A stretch of DNA of 61,170 nt from a virus: the IMG/VR virus record IMGVR_UViG_3300028857_000007, positions 1 to 61,170 of that record; one strand, written 5' to 3'. The position numbers were made by a program, and so were the translations under genes. The notes beneath the pieces are model-generated. The model did no database searches and was not told where the DNA came from. It saw only the letters and a program-made list of their open reading frames with translations. Every line of letters begins with the position of its first letter. The stretch's first letter is position 1. This document shows, in pieces, positions 42,623 to 50,125 of this stretch.

Positions 42623-43204
42623 ATGAAAAAACTATTACTTCTATTGTGCTTATTACCCATAATGGCTATAGCGCAAAACTTTCTTTCCTTTGGTGGTGCT
42701 ATTGTAGCTCCCAAAACAGATACCGGTAATGAAACTGGTGCCAGTCTATCCGCTTCGTTTAATCATATTATTGGACCAATAGTAATACAACCAGTAATGG
42801 CTATTACTATGATGTCCGGGATAGATAATGAACGACGTAGAGAACGCCAATACTCATATAATGTAGAGATGGCTTCAATAGGTATTAATCTACTTAGTAC
42901 TGGTAAGTTCTATGGTGTTCTTGGCTTACATTATAATGCTAATACATTAAGCAATCAGTTTAAATTAGTTCCTAATCAATTTGATCGTACCTCACGTAAT
43001 AATCTATTCTTTTCTGAATATGTTGGCATTGGTTATCGTACTTCTGTCAATATTGAATTTGGTCTTATGTATGCCAATACAAACTATATGGAAGGATATT
43101 GGCCTATAACCTCAAAGCATAACGATATGTACTTGCAATTTAAAGTATCGTATGATATTCCTCTTCATAGTAAATGTAATTGCGAACGTAAAAATTATTA
43201 TTAA
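42623..43204 (+). CDS. Exported beta-rich (outer-membrane-barrel-like) protein (193 aa)
   Basis: The start at 42623 gives MKKLLLLLCLLPIMAIAQNF, a signal peptide with a cleavage site after AIA-Q. The mature part alternates hydrophobic/polar residues in strands (NFLSFGGAIVAPKTD; SLSASFNHIIGPIVIQPVMA; INLLSTGKFYGVLGLHYNAN; GIGYRTSVNIEFGLMYANTN; DMYLQFKVSYDI), like a small outer-membrane beta-barrel. A longer in-frame ATG at 42599 only adds MNPTKTNK. Barrel fold and membrane are inferred; export is well supported. Confidence 0.6.
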   Translation: MKKLLLLLCLLPIMAIAQNFLSFGGAIVAPKTDTGNETGASLSASFNHIIGPIVIQPVMAITMMSGIDNERRRERQYSYNVEMASIGINLLSTGKFYGVLGLHYNANTLSNQFKLVPNQFDRTSRNNLFFSEYVGIGYRTSVNIEFGLMYANTNYMEGYWPITSKHNDMYLQFKVSYDIPLHSKCNCERKNYY

Positions 43205-43214
43205 ATATAGCATA

Positions 43215-43487
43215 ATGGAAAATACATTTTTTGTAATAACTAGAGGTATTAATGAATATGATCAAGATGGTGAATATTTTCATGCTGTATTTATTACAAA
43301 ACCAACTAGAGAAGAACTGAGGTTATTATTTTATGGTAAAAAACATGCTCGTATTATTGGACCATCTAATGAAGAAAAATTCATTACTCATTTATTAAAT
43401 GGTGGTGGTAGACAAGAATATGAAAATGAATGGTATTATCTAACTGAAATAAAATCAGGTGAATTATATAAACATTATAGTAAATAA
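43215..43487 (+). CDS. Hypothetical protein (90 aa)
   Basis: The start at 43215 (MENTFFVITRGINEYDQDGE) gives an alpha/beta protein with ARIIGPSNEEKFITHLLNGG (about 56-75). It follows the exported protein by 10 nt. Composition is normal for the region; no family recognised. Confidence 0.5.
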   Translation: MENTFFVITRGINEYDQDGEYFHAVFITKPTREELRLLFYGKKHARIIGPSNEEKFITHLLNGGGRQEYENEWYYLTEIKSGELYKHYSK

Positions 43488-43511
43488 AATTATTACTAAA
43501 ACTCAAATAAA

Positions 43512-43841
43512 ATGAAAAAAGAAAAAGTATGTGTAGGTGATACTATCGTAGTTGATGTGTGTCAACCGAAGTTCGGCCGCTTTCCGATAGGTCGCCATCA
43601 AGGTATGATATGTAAGCTTACCTATCCGGATGGTCTGAAAAGATTAGAATACGGATGTGTGATAACAGCAACAGTACTTGTCATTAAAGATAAGTCGTTA
43701 TCTGTTCTTGTGGAAGAAGTGACTAAGAGTGCTGCTGCAGCTAATGCTGAATTAAGCGTTTCAATTAGTTCCCTTGCTACTTTATGGGGTAAACAAAACA
43801 ATCATACCAAGAAAGATAAATCTATCATTAGAACGCTTTAA
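43512..43841 (+). CDS. Hypothetical protein (109 aa)
   Basis: Begins MKKEKVCVGDTIVVDVCQPK; beta-rich in the first 75 residues with Arg/Lys, then an Ala/Ser stretch and a basic tail (KQNNHTKKDKSIIRTL). No recognised family. Confidence 0.5.
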   Translation: MKKEKVCVGDTIVVDVCQPKFGRFPIGRHQGMICKLTYPDGLKRLEYGCVITATVLVIKDKSLSVLVEEVTKSAAAANAELSVSISSLATLWGKQNNHTKKDKSIIRTL

Positions 43842-43851
43842 AATCGATATT

Positions 43852-44820
43852 ATGGACTTAGAAAAAAACATAGAAATAGCTGCAGAAGTATATTCTACTA
43901 ATGGTTTTGGTAAACCTGATGATTCTATGTCAGATCAAGATGGAATGTTTTTTGATTATTCAAAAGATTCATTTATTGATGGTGCTAAATCACAAGCTGC
44001 AAAAGATTATTGGTATAATGAGTTTAAAGCTGAAAAAACGCAAGAACCAAAACCAATGCATAATTTAATGGAAATGTTTAAAACTGCAGAAGGAATACTT
44101 ATAGTAAAACCACCAAAACATATAGATTTTGATAAACTTGTTGAATTGATAAAAGGTATCAGTAAGAAACCTACATTTGTTCAAGAAGATGAATCTGGTC
44201 TTGGTTTACATGGTATGCCTTTTAAAGTTGAGTTTCCAAAAGACTATCCTTGGAATGAACCGGTTATTATGACTGGTTGGAAAGAATACAAAGAGTATAT
44301 GCGCGATTGTCCTGATCCATCTTTTACTTTTGAAGATTGGAAAAATATGATGACTAAATACAATCAAGTAACACGTAAAATTACTGATGAAATATCAGAA
44401 AGTGTTTTTGGTGTAGCTGGACATCCTATTGAAATTGTTCTTTCTGAAAAATGGTATCAACCAAATATATTTGATAAAACAGATTTATATGATGTTGAAG
44501 GAAAATCGAAAGGAATTATTATTGGTGTAGGACCAGGCAAATCATGTATGCAAGAATCTCATATACTAAGAGAATATGCTAAAAATGGTGGAGTTATCAT
44601 TGGTGTTGCTAATATACCTAATATTGGAAAAGGATTAAGAATGGATCCAATTACTTTCAAAGAAATGTCTATTGGTATTACTGAACAAATAAAAGAAGTT
44701 CCTATATTTGATTATACTGCTATAAGTAGAGATTATTTAGCAAATACTATTATAGAAGATAAGCCATGGGATACTAAAAAGCAAAAGCGTAACAATTACA
44801 AAAAGAAAAGAAGAAAGTAG
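43852..44820 (+). CDS. Hypothetical protein (322 aa)
   Basis: The ATG at 43852 (MDLEKNIEIAAEVYSTNGFG) is preferred because an earlier in-frame ATG at 43774 lies inside the previous gene. It is a soluble alpha/beta protein, Lys/Glu-rich; the C-terminal third has a Gly motif IIIGVGPGKSCMQESHILRE (about 222-241), and the C-terminus is basic (KKQKRNNYKKKRRK). The motif IIIGVGPGKS superficially resembles a nucleotide-binding loop but lacks other motifs. Function unknown. Ends in TAG. Confidence 0.55.
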   Translation: MDLEKNIEIAAEVYSTNGFGKPDDSMSDQDGMFFDYSKDSFIDGAKSQAAKDYWYNEFKAEKTQEPKPMHNLMEMFKTAEGILIVKPPKHIDFDKLVELIKGISKKPTFVQEDESGLGLHGMPFKVEFPKDYPWNEPVIMTGWKEYKEYMRDCPDPSFTFEDWKNMMTKYNQVTRKITDEISESVFGVAGHPIEIVLSEKWYQPNIFDKTDLYDVEGKSKGIIIGVGPGKSCMQESHILREYAKNGGVIIGVANIPNIGKGLRMDPITFKEMSIGITEQIKEVPIFDYTAISRDYLANTIIEDKPWDTKKQKRNNYKKKRRK

Positions 44821-44839
44821 TTTTATTCAAATAATTTTA

Positions 44840-44847
44840 TACATTTG
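44840..44847 (+). promoter_or_regulatory. Candidate promoter (TACATTTG) of the RNA locus
   Basis: TACATTTG matches TAnnTTTG exactly, 20 nt after the previous gene. A perfect terminator lies about 220 nt downstream with no gene with clear start signals between. This is the most gene-like promoter in the right arm. Confidence 0.65.
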
Positions 44848-44853
44848 CAGTCA

Positions 44854-45101
44854 TGATACAATCAATAATTCATCCCATCACCAGCCAGACGTTTGCATTA
44901 TGCAGCGACACACAACAACACGTGATTACGGTTATTATTAGATTTGTTTCGGATATCAATCAAACTTTAAAGAAAGCCTATTGCAAAGCAACACTTGAAC
45001 TATCTAGTTCGTATGGTTAGATGCAAACAGGTGTCAGTAAAATAATAGATTGATATAAATTAAACGTCCAGGTACTTTATTGTATCTGGACGTTTTCGTT
45101 T
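44854..45101 (+). ncRNA. Candidate structured non-coding RNA (about 250 nt)
   Basis: The region between a TACATTTG box and a strong terminator contains long-range complementary segments: GTTTGCAT (44891-44898) and ATGCAAAC (45021-45028), an 8-bp perfect pair that would close a large loop. A 55-codon frame (44853-45020, MIQSIIHPITSQTFALCSDT) begins at the transcription start, so a small protein is the alternative; its composition is not typical of the neighbours. RNA identity is unknown; no known riboswitch class is recognised. Confidence 0.45.
45062..45101 (+). terminator. Strong intrinsic terminator of the RNA locus
   Basis: AAACGTCCAGGTAC (45062-45075) pairs with GTATCTGGACGTTT (45082-45095) around TTTATT: 14 bp with one G-U, followed by TCGTTT. 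It separates the RNA from the gene at 45121. Confidence 0.9.
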
Positions 45102-45120
45102 CAAATTAAAAACTAATAAA

Positions 45121-45396
45121 ATGCATACAGTAAAAATGTTGTTCGTAAAAGAACCGGTTGCTATTGTACCAACTGTTGAGTTACGTAGATACTCTTACGA
45201 TACACAAGAAGAACTTAAAGTTGGTGAAGTATATTCTTCTCCATCTTATCCAAAGAACTTCTTACAAGTAGATTCTATTGAGCCAAAAGACGAAAGTGTA
45301 GTATTACCATACAAGATCAAAGAACTTGTTATTGGTGAACCGTCGGCGATTGCAGTAAGTAACACAAACTTAGTATATCTCAAAAAAGTAAATTAA
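45121..45396 (+). CDS. Hypothetical protein (91 aa)
   Basis: Begins MHTVKMLFVKEPVAIVPTVE; beta-rich with a KVGEVYSSPSYPKNF segment. It is the first gene after the RNA terminator, with an A-rich leader (AAATTAAAAACTAATAAA). Function unknown. Confidence 0.5.
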   Translation: MHTVKMLFVKEPVAIVPTVELRRYSYDTQEELKVGEVYSSPSYPKNFLQVDSIEPKDESVVLPYKIKELVIGEPSAIAVSNTNLVYLKKVN

Positions 45397-45397
45397 G

Positions 45398-45799
45398 ATG
45401 AAAAATCTCATTTATAGCATATTGTCGATAATGCTGTTTGTCGGCATGTTCTTAGGTCTTGAATATGATTTCCGGACAAACAACAATCATGTTCTTGGAC
45501 TATTCTCACCTATTCAATGGATGGCAGTACTATTCCTATTTTGGATAACTATTGTACTTCTGAATATATGCCTTGCTTATGCACTTAAACGTGTACATAT
45601 AGCTTCAAGCCTATTATTCTATATTGAATCCGATGATGAATGTCAGTTATACGTTATACCTTTCATGCAAGTCATTGTGCTTTTAAATAATTTCTTTTGT
45701 TGGCTTGCTATTATTAATGGTCGTATTAATGACGAGGAAAGAATGCAGAAAGAATTTGATGAAGAATTTCAAAAGAATACTATTGGTTCAAAGAATTAG
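45398..45799 (+). CDS. Polytopic membrane protein (133 aa)
   Basis: Hydrophobic segments near residues 4-22, 37-63 and 85-107 (MQVIVLLNNFFCWLAIINGR) with a charged C-terminus (EERMQKEFDEEFQKNTIGSK). It is 1 nt after the previous gene. It overlaps the end of the minus-strand gene at 45780. Function unknown; membrane association is clear. Confidence 0.55.
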   Translation: MKNLIYSILSIMLFVGMFLGLEYDFRTNNNHVLGLFSPIQWMAVLFLFWITIVLLNICLAYALKRVHIASSLLFYIESDDECQLYVIPFMQVIVLLNNFFCWLAIINGRINDEERMQKEFDEEFQKNTIGSKN

Positions 45800-46097
45800 C
45801 TCTCTCTTTAATAGCTTTTGTTATTATCATATTACGCCTTATACAACGTTCAAGAAACACTTTGTAGATTATTTTTCTTTCAATTGGAGCTATTCGTATG
45901 CACCGGTTGAATTTGTGTGTCTTGTACACTGATAACGTAAGAAAACCTCCACGTTTAATGATATGGGAAATTACTTGACCATAATAGTTTAGTAGTCTTT
46001 CTATATCGTTACGCGTGACAGATTTAAAATTTACTGGATCCTGTTCTTTTACTTTGGCCAGGACTCTTTTACTTATCTCTTTATTTGTAAATAGCAT
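45780..46097 (-). CDS. HU/IHF-like DNA-binding protein on the opposite strand (105 aa)
   Basis: Begins MLFTNKEISKRVLAKVKEQD. The pattern DIERLLNYYGQVISHIIKRG followed by FLTLSVYKTHKFNRC suggests the helix-helix-beta start of an HU/IHF fold, then a basic region (RKIIYKVFLERCIRRN). It is one of two minus-strand genes in the plus-strand arm and has a TATCTTTG promoter 62 nt upstream. It may bend or coat phage DNA; the fold is inferred. The other HU-like gene is at 13961-14464. Confidence 0.5.
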   Translation of the reverse strand: MLFTNKEISKRVLAKVKEQDPVNFKSVTRNDIERLLNYYGQVISHIIKRGGFLTLSVYKTHKFNRCIRIAPIERKIIYKVFLERCIRRNMIITKAIKERANSLNQ

Positions 46098-46158
46098 AAT
46101 GTTGTTTATATCAATTTCTACTATTGTAGATTAAATAGCATATCATAATGATTTGCGA

Positions 46159-46166
46159 CAAAGATA
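46159..46166 (-). promoter_or_regulatory. Candidate promoter (GTGTTATCTTTG) for the HU-like gene
   Basis: Minus-strand TATCTTTG; the plus-strand 12-mer CAAAGATAACAC is identical to 37705-37716, in front of the other minus-strand gene of this arm. Same-regulon control is likely. Confidence 0.6.
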
Positions 46167-46190
46167 ACACTTTCATAAAACATAACGTAA

Positions 46191-46556
46191 ATGAAAACAA
46201 AATTAGTAAAACCGAATTTAAGCTCTTTTGAGCTAGCTAAATTGAATTTCTATGCTGACTACTTAGGTTACATATTTAAGTTCAACAGAGAGAAGAACAG
46301 TGCCCTTTTCGAAACAATAGAAAAGGAAATTGCATACATACAAATGGATGAATACAATCATCTCTTTCTTGTGTGGAAAAATGACGAACGTATAGAATTT
46401 ATTGATGAAAAGATAAATATCTGTATCAAGCTCCATAAGATTAATATCCTTCCTGAGATATTCTCAACTATTTCATTAATCATTGGTATGCACGTCATGT
46501 GTGGTGAAACAGTTTCTAAACAAAAATATAAAAAGCTATGTCTACACACTTTGTAA
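46191..46556 (+). CDS. Hypothetical protein (121 aa)
   Basis: Helical/alpha-beta protein starting MKTKLVKPNLSSFELAKLNF with a C-terminal region (FSTISLIIGMHVMCGETVSK). It starts the helicase operon and is divergent from the HU-like gene. The next gene overlaps it by 19 nt. Function unknown. Confidence 0.5.
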   Translation: MKTKLVKPNLSSFELAKLNFYADYLGYIFKFNREKNSALFETIEKEIAYIQMDEYNHLFLVWKNDERIEFIDEKINICIKLHKINILPEIFSTISLIIGMHVMCGETVSKQKYKKLCLHTL

Positions 46557-46873
46557 TTACAACTTATGATGAGTTCTTAGAAAAGCTTTATGTCTTATGT
46601 CCTATTGGTAATGCTGAGGTAATATACCAAGTTATGCTTACCATATTGAATAAACCACTTCCTACTAAAGAACTACTGACATTTGAATTACTATGCAAGC
46701 GATTCAAAGATTATCAGAACTTCATTAAGCCGTTCAATGCCGGTGAGAAACAGTTTATCAAAAAAGACAAAGAAGAGAAAGAACTTGGAGCGTATATTCA
46801 ATTGGAAATGTACAAGAACGATTATAGCAAACAACACAATGATCCTAATGACTTTTATTTATTTGGAGTATGA
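46538..46873 (+). CDS. Hypothetical protein (111 aa)
   Basis: Begins MSTHFVITTYDEFLEKLYVL; alpha-helical Lys/Glu-rich (KEEKELGAYIQLEMYKNDYS). It overlaps the previous gene (19 nt) and the next (4 nt, ATGA), so the genes are translationally coupled. No family recognised. Confidence 0.5.
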   Translation: MSTHFVITTYDEFLEKLYVLCPIGNAEVIYQVMLTILNKPLPTKELLTFELLCKRFKDYQNFIKPFNAGEKQFIKKDKEEKELGAYIQLEMYKNDYSKQHNDPNDFYLFGV

Positions 46874-47112
46874 AAGAAAATGAAAATAAAGATGTAATTA
46901 CTCTTAATCCAGTAACTGCATTTAAGACCACAGATGGTCAGTTGTACGAAAATGATATTGATGCATTAGAACATCAAAAAGAATTGAATTTCGAGTCTGA
47001 TATCATTGAATTTTCAGAAAATTATATTCCTTATGAATCTGACAAAAGTGATTTTGTTAGATATGTAATGGAAAATAAAGATTTATTGAAAGAAATATTT
47101 GATAGATTATGA
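46870..47112 (+). CDS. Small acidic hypothetical protein (80 aa)
   Basis: Begins MKENENKDVITLNPVTAFKT; the segment TDGQLYENDIDALEHQKELN (about 21-40) is a domain found in small phage proteins. It overlaps both neighbours by 4 nt. A helicase-associated role is possible because it is coupled to the helicase gene, but not shown. Confidence 0.5.
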   Translation: MKENENKDVITLNPVTAFKTTDGQLYENDIDALEHQKELNFESDIIEFSENYIPYESDKSDFVRYVMENKDLLKEIFDRL

Positions 47113-48506
47113 AAAAAGATAAAGCTGTTGATTTATTCAACCAACCTAAAGTAGTAAAACCGAAGAAAGAAAAGAAACCAAAGAAGTCAGCCGACCGGGA
47201 CCCTAATGTTACTCTCAATGAAGAACAAGAAGAAGCCATTCAGCTATTACGTGCTTTTTTGAAATCTGATACTGACTTTGATTTTACTATTGAAGGTAAA
47301 GGAGGAACCGGCAAATCCTTTCTGATTCAAGAGTTATTCAAACGTAAAAAACAGAACTATGATGAATGGTATGTACCAAATACTGTAATTGGTGTATGCG
47401 TTACTCACATGGCACGTATCAATCTTATGAAGTCAATACCGAATACTACTACCTATGCTTCTGCAGCTAATCTTACAGTAATGTATGATCCTAATGGGAC
47501 ATTGTATTTTGTAGAGAAGTATGGTGGTAGTCAGTTCTCAGAACTTATGGGATATAAATACATCGTAGTAGATGAATGCTCTATGTTCTCAAAAGGTATG
47601 ATTGCTATGCTTCGTAAGTGTTGCTCTAAAACAGCTAAGATTATATGGCTTGGTGATTCTAATCAGTTGCCACCAATTGAAGCTGATGGAGATAATGATA
47701 GTCCTACTTTTGATTTCAAGAATAAGTATCAACTTACCATTAAAATGCGTCAAAAGAATGAAGATCATATTGCTATTCTCGGTGATAAAATTTGTGAACA
47801 TATTGCCGGTGACAAAGATATTTCTTTTCTTTCTACTATGACTCAGCAATGGGATGCAGCTAAAGGTAAAGGATATTCAATTACAACCATGGACAAGGCC
47901 ATAGAAAGCTATGTAAAGAACTTTCAGGCTGGAATGGATATTCGTATCACTGCATACAGAAACAAACGTATAATCGAACACAATAAAGTAATTCGGAATA
48001 TGCTTTGGGTGGAGAACTCAAATGAAATGTATGTACCCGGCGAACTTATTGTCATGAATGAACAGTATGCACCACACATGAATATTATTGCGTACAATGG
48101 CCAATCATTCCGTATTCAAAGTCTGCATGTAGAAATGGTAGAGTTTGTTGAATGCTTTGTCATATCAGTTCCGAAAGTTGGAAGAAAACCAAAATCAAAA
48201 GAAACAGTGCAATTGCTTGTTCCTACTGAGAATGGTTATCCTCTTTACAAAAATCATTTGGATAAGCTGAAACGTACTGCAATAAAAACGCATGAGTGGT
48301 CCGAACACCAAGCTTTCAAAGGAAAGTTTGCCAATATCTCGTATGGCTATGCTATGAATAACTATAAGATACAAGGTAGTACCATAAAGGGATGCTATGT
48401 AGATTTAAGTGATATCATGAGTGTAAAGCCTATCTCAAATAAACGTAAGTTACAAGCCTTTTATGTAGGAGTATCGCGCGCTACTCACTTTTTAGCAATA
48501 TTTTAA
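47109..48506 (+). CDS. SF1 DNA helicase, RecD/Dda-like (465 aa)
   Basis: All expected motifs are visible: Q-like LNEEQEEA (about 36-43), Walker A GKGGTGKSF (63-71), Walker B YIVVDECSM (151-159), motif III GDSNQLPP (182-189), and the C-terminal YKIQGST with GVSRATHFLAIF at the end. The first 30 residues are a basic, probably disordered tail. SF1B helicases of this type (T4 Dda, RecD2) unwind in the 5'-3' direction. It should act in replication or recombination. The length is typical. Confidence 0.92.
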   Translation: MKKDKAVDLFNQPKVVKPKKEKKPKKSADRDPNVTLNEEQEEAIQLLRAFLKSDTDFDFTIEGKGGTGKSFLIQELFKRKKQNYDEWYVPNTVIGVCVTHMARINLMKSIPNTTTYASAANLTVMYDPNGTLYFVEKYGGSQFSELMGYKYIVVDECSMFSKGMIAMLRKCCSKTAKIIWLGDSNQLPPIEADGDNDSPTFDFKNKYQLTIKMRQKNEDHIAILGDKICEHIAGDKDISFLSTMTQQWDAAKGKGYSITTMDKAIESYVKNFQAGMDIRITAYRNKRIIEHNKVIRNMLWVENSNEMYVPGELIVMNEQYAPHMNIIAYNGQSFRIQSLHVEMVEFVECFVISVPKVGRKPKSKETVQLLVPTENGYPLYKNHLDKLKRTAIKTHEWSEHQAFKGKFANISYGYAMNNYKIQGSTIKGCYVDLSDIMSVKPISNKRKLQAFYVGVSRATHFLAIF

Positions 48507-48507
48507 T

Positions 48508-48867
48508 ATGATACTAACAACAATTGAGCAAAATAAATATGATATTCTGGTAGATATTCAAAAGAACTTTCCAGCACTTACTTTTCAACATGTCGGTTAT
48601 GATTATATTGATAAAAGTAAACTCACTGAAGCAGATAAACAAGCCTGGAAAGAAGTTGAAACTTTATTGCGTAAAGCTATCAAAGGATTTGATTGTTTCA
48701 AAAACTTCTGTCATACTAAAAAAGGAATATTACAAATCCGATTTGATTATGGTTGGGGCTGGGAACTTGAAAATGGTATTGCTGTACATAGAGGAATATC
48801 ATTTACCGGTGTTGGTTATTTAGAGTTACAAGAGTTACTTAATGGATTTAATGAAAACAAAGTATGA
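48508..48867 (+). CDS. Hypothetical protein (119 aa)
   Basis: Begins MILTTIEQNKYDILVDIQKN; alpha/beta with GYDYIDKSKLTEADKQAWKE and a C-terminal FTGVGYLELQELLNGFNENK. One nt after the helicase stop. Function unknown. Confidence 0.5.
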   Translation: MILTTIEQNKYDILVDIQKNFPALTFQHVGYDYIDKSKLTEADKQAWKEVETLLRKAIKGFDCFKNFCHTKKGILQIRFDYGWGWELENGIAVHRGISFTGVGYLELQELLNGFNENKV

Positions 48868-49013
48868 TTATAGCGATATATGATTTTAAAATAAAAGGGT
48901 TTCCTGAAATAATTGAAGAAGTAATCTGTAGAAAAAGAACACCAATTCATTTTTCTGAAAAAAGGTTTCCTATGTCAGATATTACTCTTGAATTTATTTA
49001 CGTAGGGTTTTAA
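48864..49013 (+). CDS. Small hypothetical protein (49 aa)
   Basis: ATG at 48864 overlaps the previous stop by 4 nt. MIIAIYDFKIKGFPEIIEEV: strand plus helix plus a terminal strand (LEFIYVGF). Function unknown. Confidence 0.48.
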   Translation: MIIAIYDFKIKGFPEIIEEVICRKRTPIHFSEKRFPMSDITLEFIYVGF

Positions 49014-49024
49014 TTAATAATATC

Positions 49025-49204
49025 ATGGCAGAATATAGTGATAAAATGTATTACGAAGATCAACTGAAAAAACTCAAAGACACAAAGACTATAAATGTCT
49101 GTTTTGTTGATTATCGTGGTGAACGTACCAGTTGGATAATGCTGAATAATGACAGCATAGAAGTATTAATCGAGTTCTTAGAATCTCAAAAAACAAAAAC
49201 ATAA
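49025..49204 (+). CDS. Small hypothetical protein (59 aa)
   Basis: ATG at 49025 (MAEYSDKMYYEDQLKKLKDT), ending LIEFLESQKTKT. The next gene begins directly after its stop. Function unknown. Confidence 0.48.
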   Translation: MAEYSDKMYYEDQLKKLKDTKTINVCFVDYRGERTSWIMLNNDSIEVLIEFLESQKTKT

Positions 49205-49456
49205 ATGATTAAAATTGGACTAAAAGCAAATGCTCAATGGTCTTTTGAAGCAATGAATGGCAATACGCTTGGTGGTGAAACTGATACTTCTAAAAATTTT
49301 CGAAGTATTATGCATCTTAGCCCAGAACAGTTCTTTGATTATAAAGAGCTTCTTGACAAACATGGATGTGATAATATAAAATCACTAACCGAGCTTACAG
49401 AGAATCAAAAAATTGAGTATAAATGTGACTATATATGTTACATAATTAATAAGTAA
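49205..49456 (+). CDS. Small hypothetical protein (83 aa)
   Basis: Begins MIKIGLKANAQWSFEAMNGN; alpha/beta; contains LGGETDTSKNFRSIMHLSPE. Zero spacing from the previous gene, 1 nt before the next. Function unknown. Confidence 0.48.
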   Translation: MIKIGLKANAQWSFEAMNGNTLGGETDTSKNFRSIMHLSPEQFFDYKELLDKHGCDNIKSLTELTENQKIEYKCDYICYIINK

Positions 49457-49457
49457 A

Positions 49458-49616
49458 ATGAAAAGAACAATAGTTATCATAACCATTGAACACCATACAG
49501 AAGGTGAGTTTCAAACAAAGTTTTCTAATGCTGCAGATTTAATATCTCAAGGGTTTAAAAATGCTGAATATTCCAATGATGAAGATGAAGTAACAATGGA
49601 GTTTAAACGATCATAA
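49458..49616 (+). CDS. Small acidic hypothetical protein (52 aa)
   Basis: MKRTIVIITIEHHTEGEFQT... ends EDEVTMEFKRS; strand-helix-strand with a hydrophobic N-terminal strand (TIVIITI). Function unknown. Confidence 0.48.
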   Translation: MKRTIVIITIEHHTEGEFQTKFSNAADLISQGFKNAEYSNDEDEVTMEFKRS

Positions 49617-49627
49617 ACAGAAGCATA

Positions 49628-50125
49628 ATGGCAAAAATTTGTAAACACGAAACATGTACCATGCCCGTTTTTTCTCACCAATTCTGCAAAAACCATCAGT
49701 ATTTACGTACTGATGATAAAGCACAGAAAGTAAGAACAGCAATAACTATTTCAATCAATACGAAGAGTAAAGCTGTAAAACCTAAGTTTCGGCAGCCGAC
49801 TGGTGAACTTTCAATTTTTAAAGAAGTATGGAATGAACGCCCACATGTTTCAGAACTAAGTGGTGATAAACTATATTTCTTTGATATCAATAATTTTCAT
49901 CATTTGCTTACTAAGAAAACATATAAGAAATTTCGGTTGTACAAACCAAATATCATTCTTCTTACAAAGAGTGAACACTTTCAGATACATAATGTAGCTC
50001 AAAGTGTGCTTGTATCACAAGATAGCAGATGGCAGAAAGTATTTGATAAATATCAACAACTAAAAGAGAATTACAACTATGGCCGAGAAACGGAATTACA
50101 ACAGAAAACCACCATTACCGGCTAA
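49628..50125 (+). CDS. HNH/NinG-like zinc protein (165 aa)
   Basis: The N-terminus has a zinc-finger-like C5-C10-H17-C20-H23 group (KHETCTMPVFSHQFCKNHQY). The core has the pattern IFKEVWNERPHVSELSG, then FDINNFHHLLTKKTYKKFRL and NIILLTKSEHFQIHN. The HH and later H/IH residues resemble the His-Asn-His (HNH) arrangement of NinG-like and HNH endonucleases common in phages of Bacteroidota. It overlaps the DnaB-like gene start by 47 nt, so DNA recombination or repair is plausible. Nuclease activity is inferred. Confidence 0.6.
   Translation: MAKICKHETCTMPVFSHQFCKNHQYLRTDDKAQKVRTAITISINTKSKAVKPKFRQPTGELSIFKEVWNERPHVSELSGDKLYFFDINNFHHLLTKKTYKKFRLYKPNIILLTKSEHFQIHNVAQSVLVSQDSRWQKVFDKYQQLKENYNYGRETELQQKTTITG

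Noticed and set aside
44073-44580. P-loop ATPase from the IIIGVGPGKS segment of the 322-residue gene
   Set aside because: The spacing is not a proper Walker A (GxxxxGK[ST]) and no Walker B or other motif accompanies it.
44853-45020. Simple small protein gene instead of RNA
   Set aside because: Kept only as an alternative: start codon is at the expected transcription start with no leader, and the pairing of 44891-44898 with 45021-45028 spans the frame.
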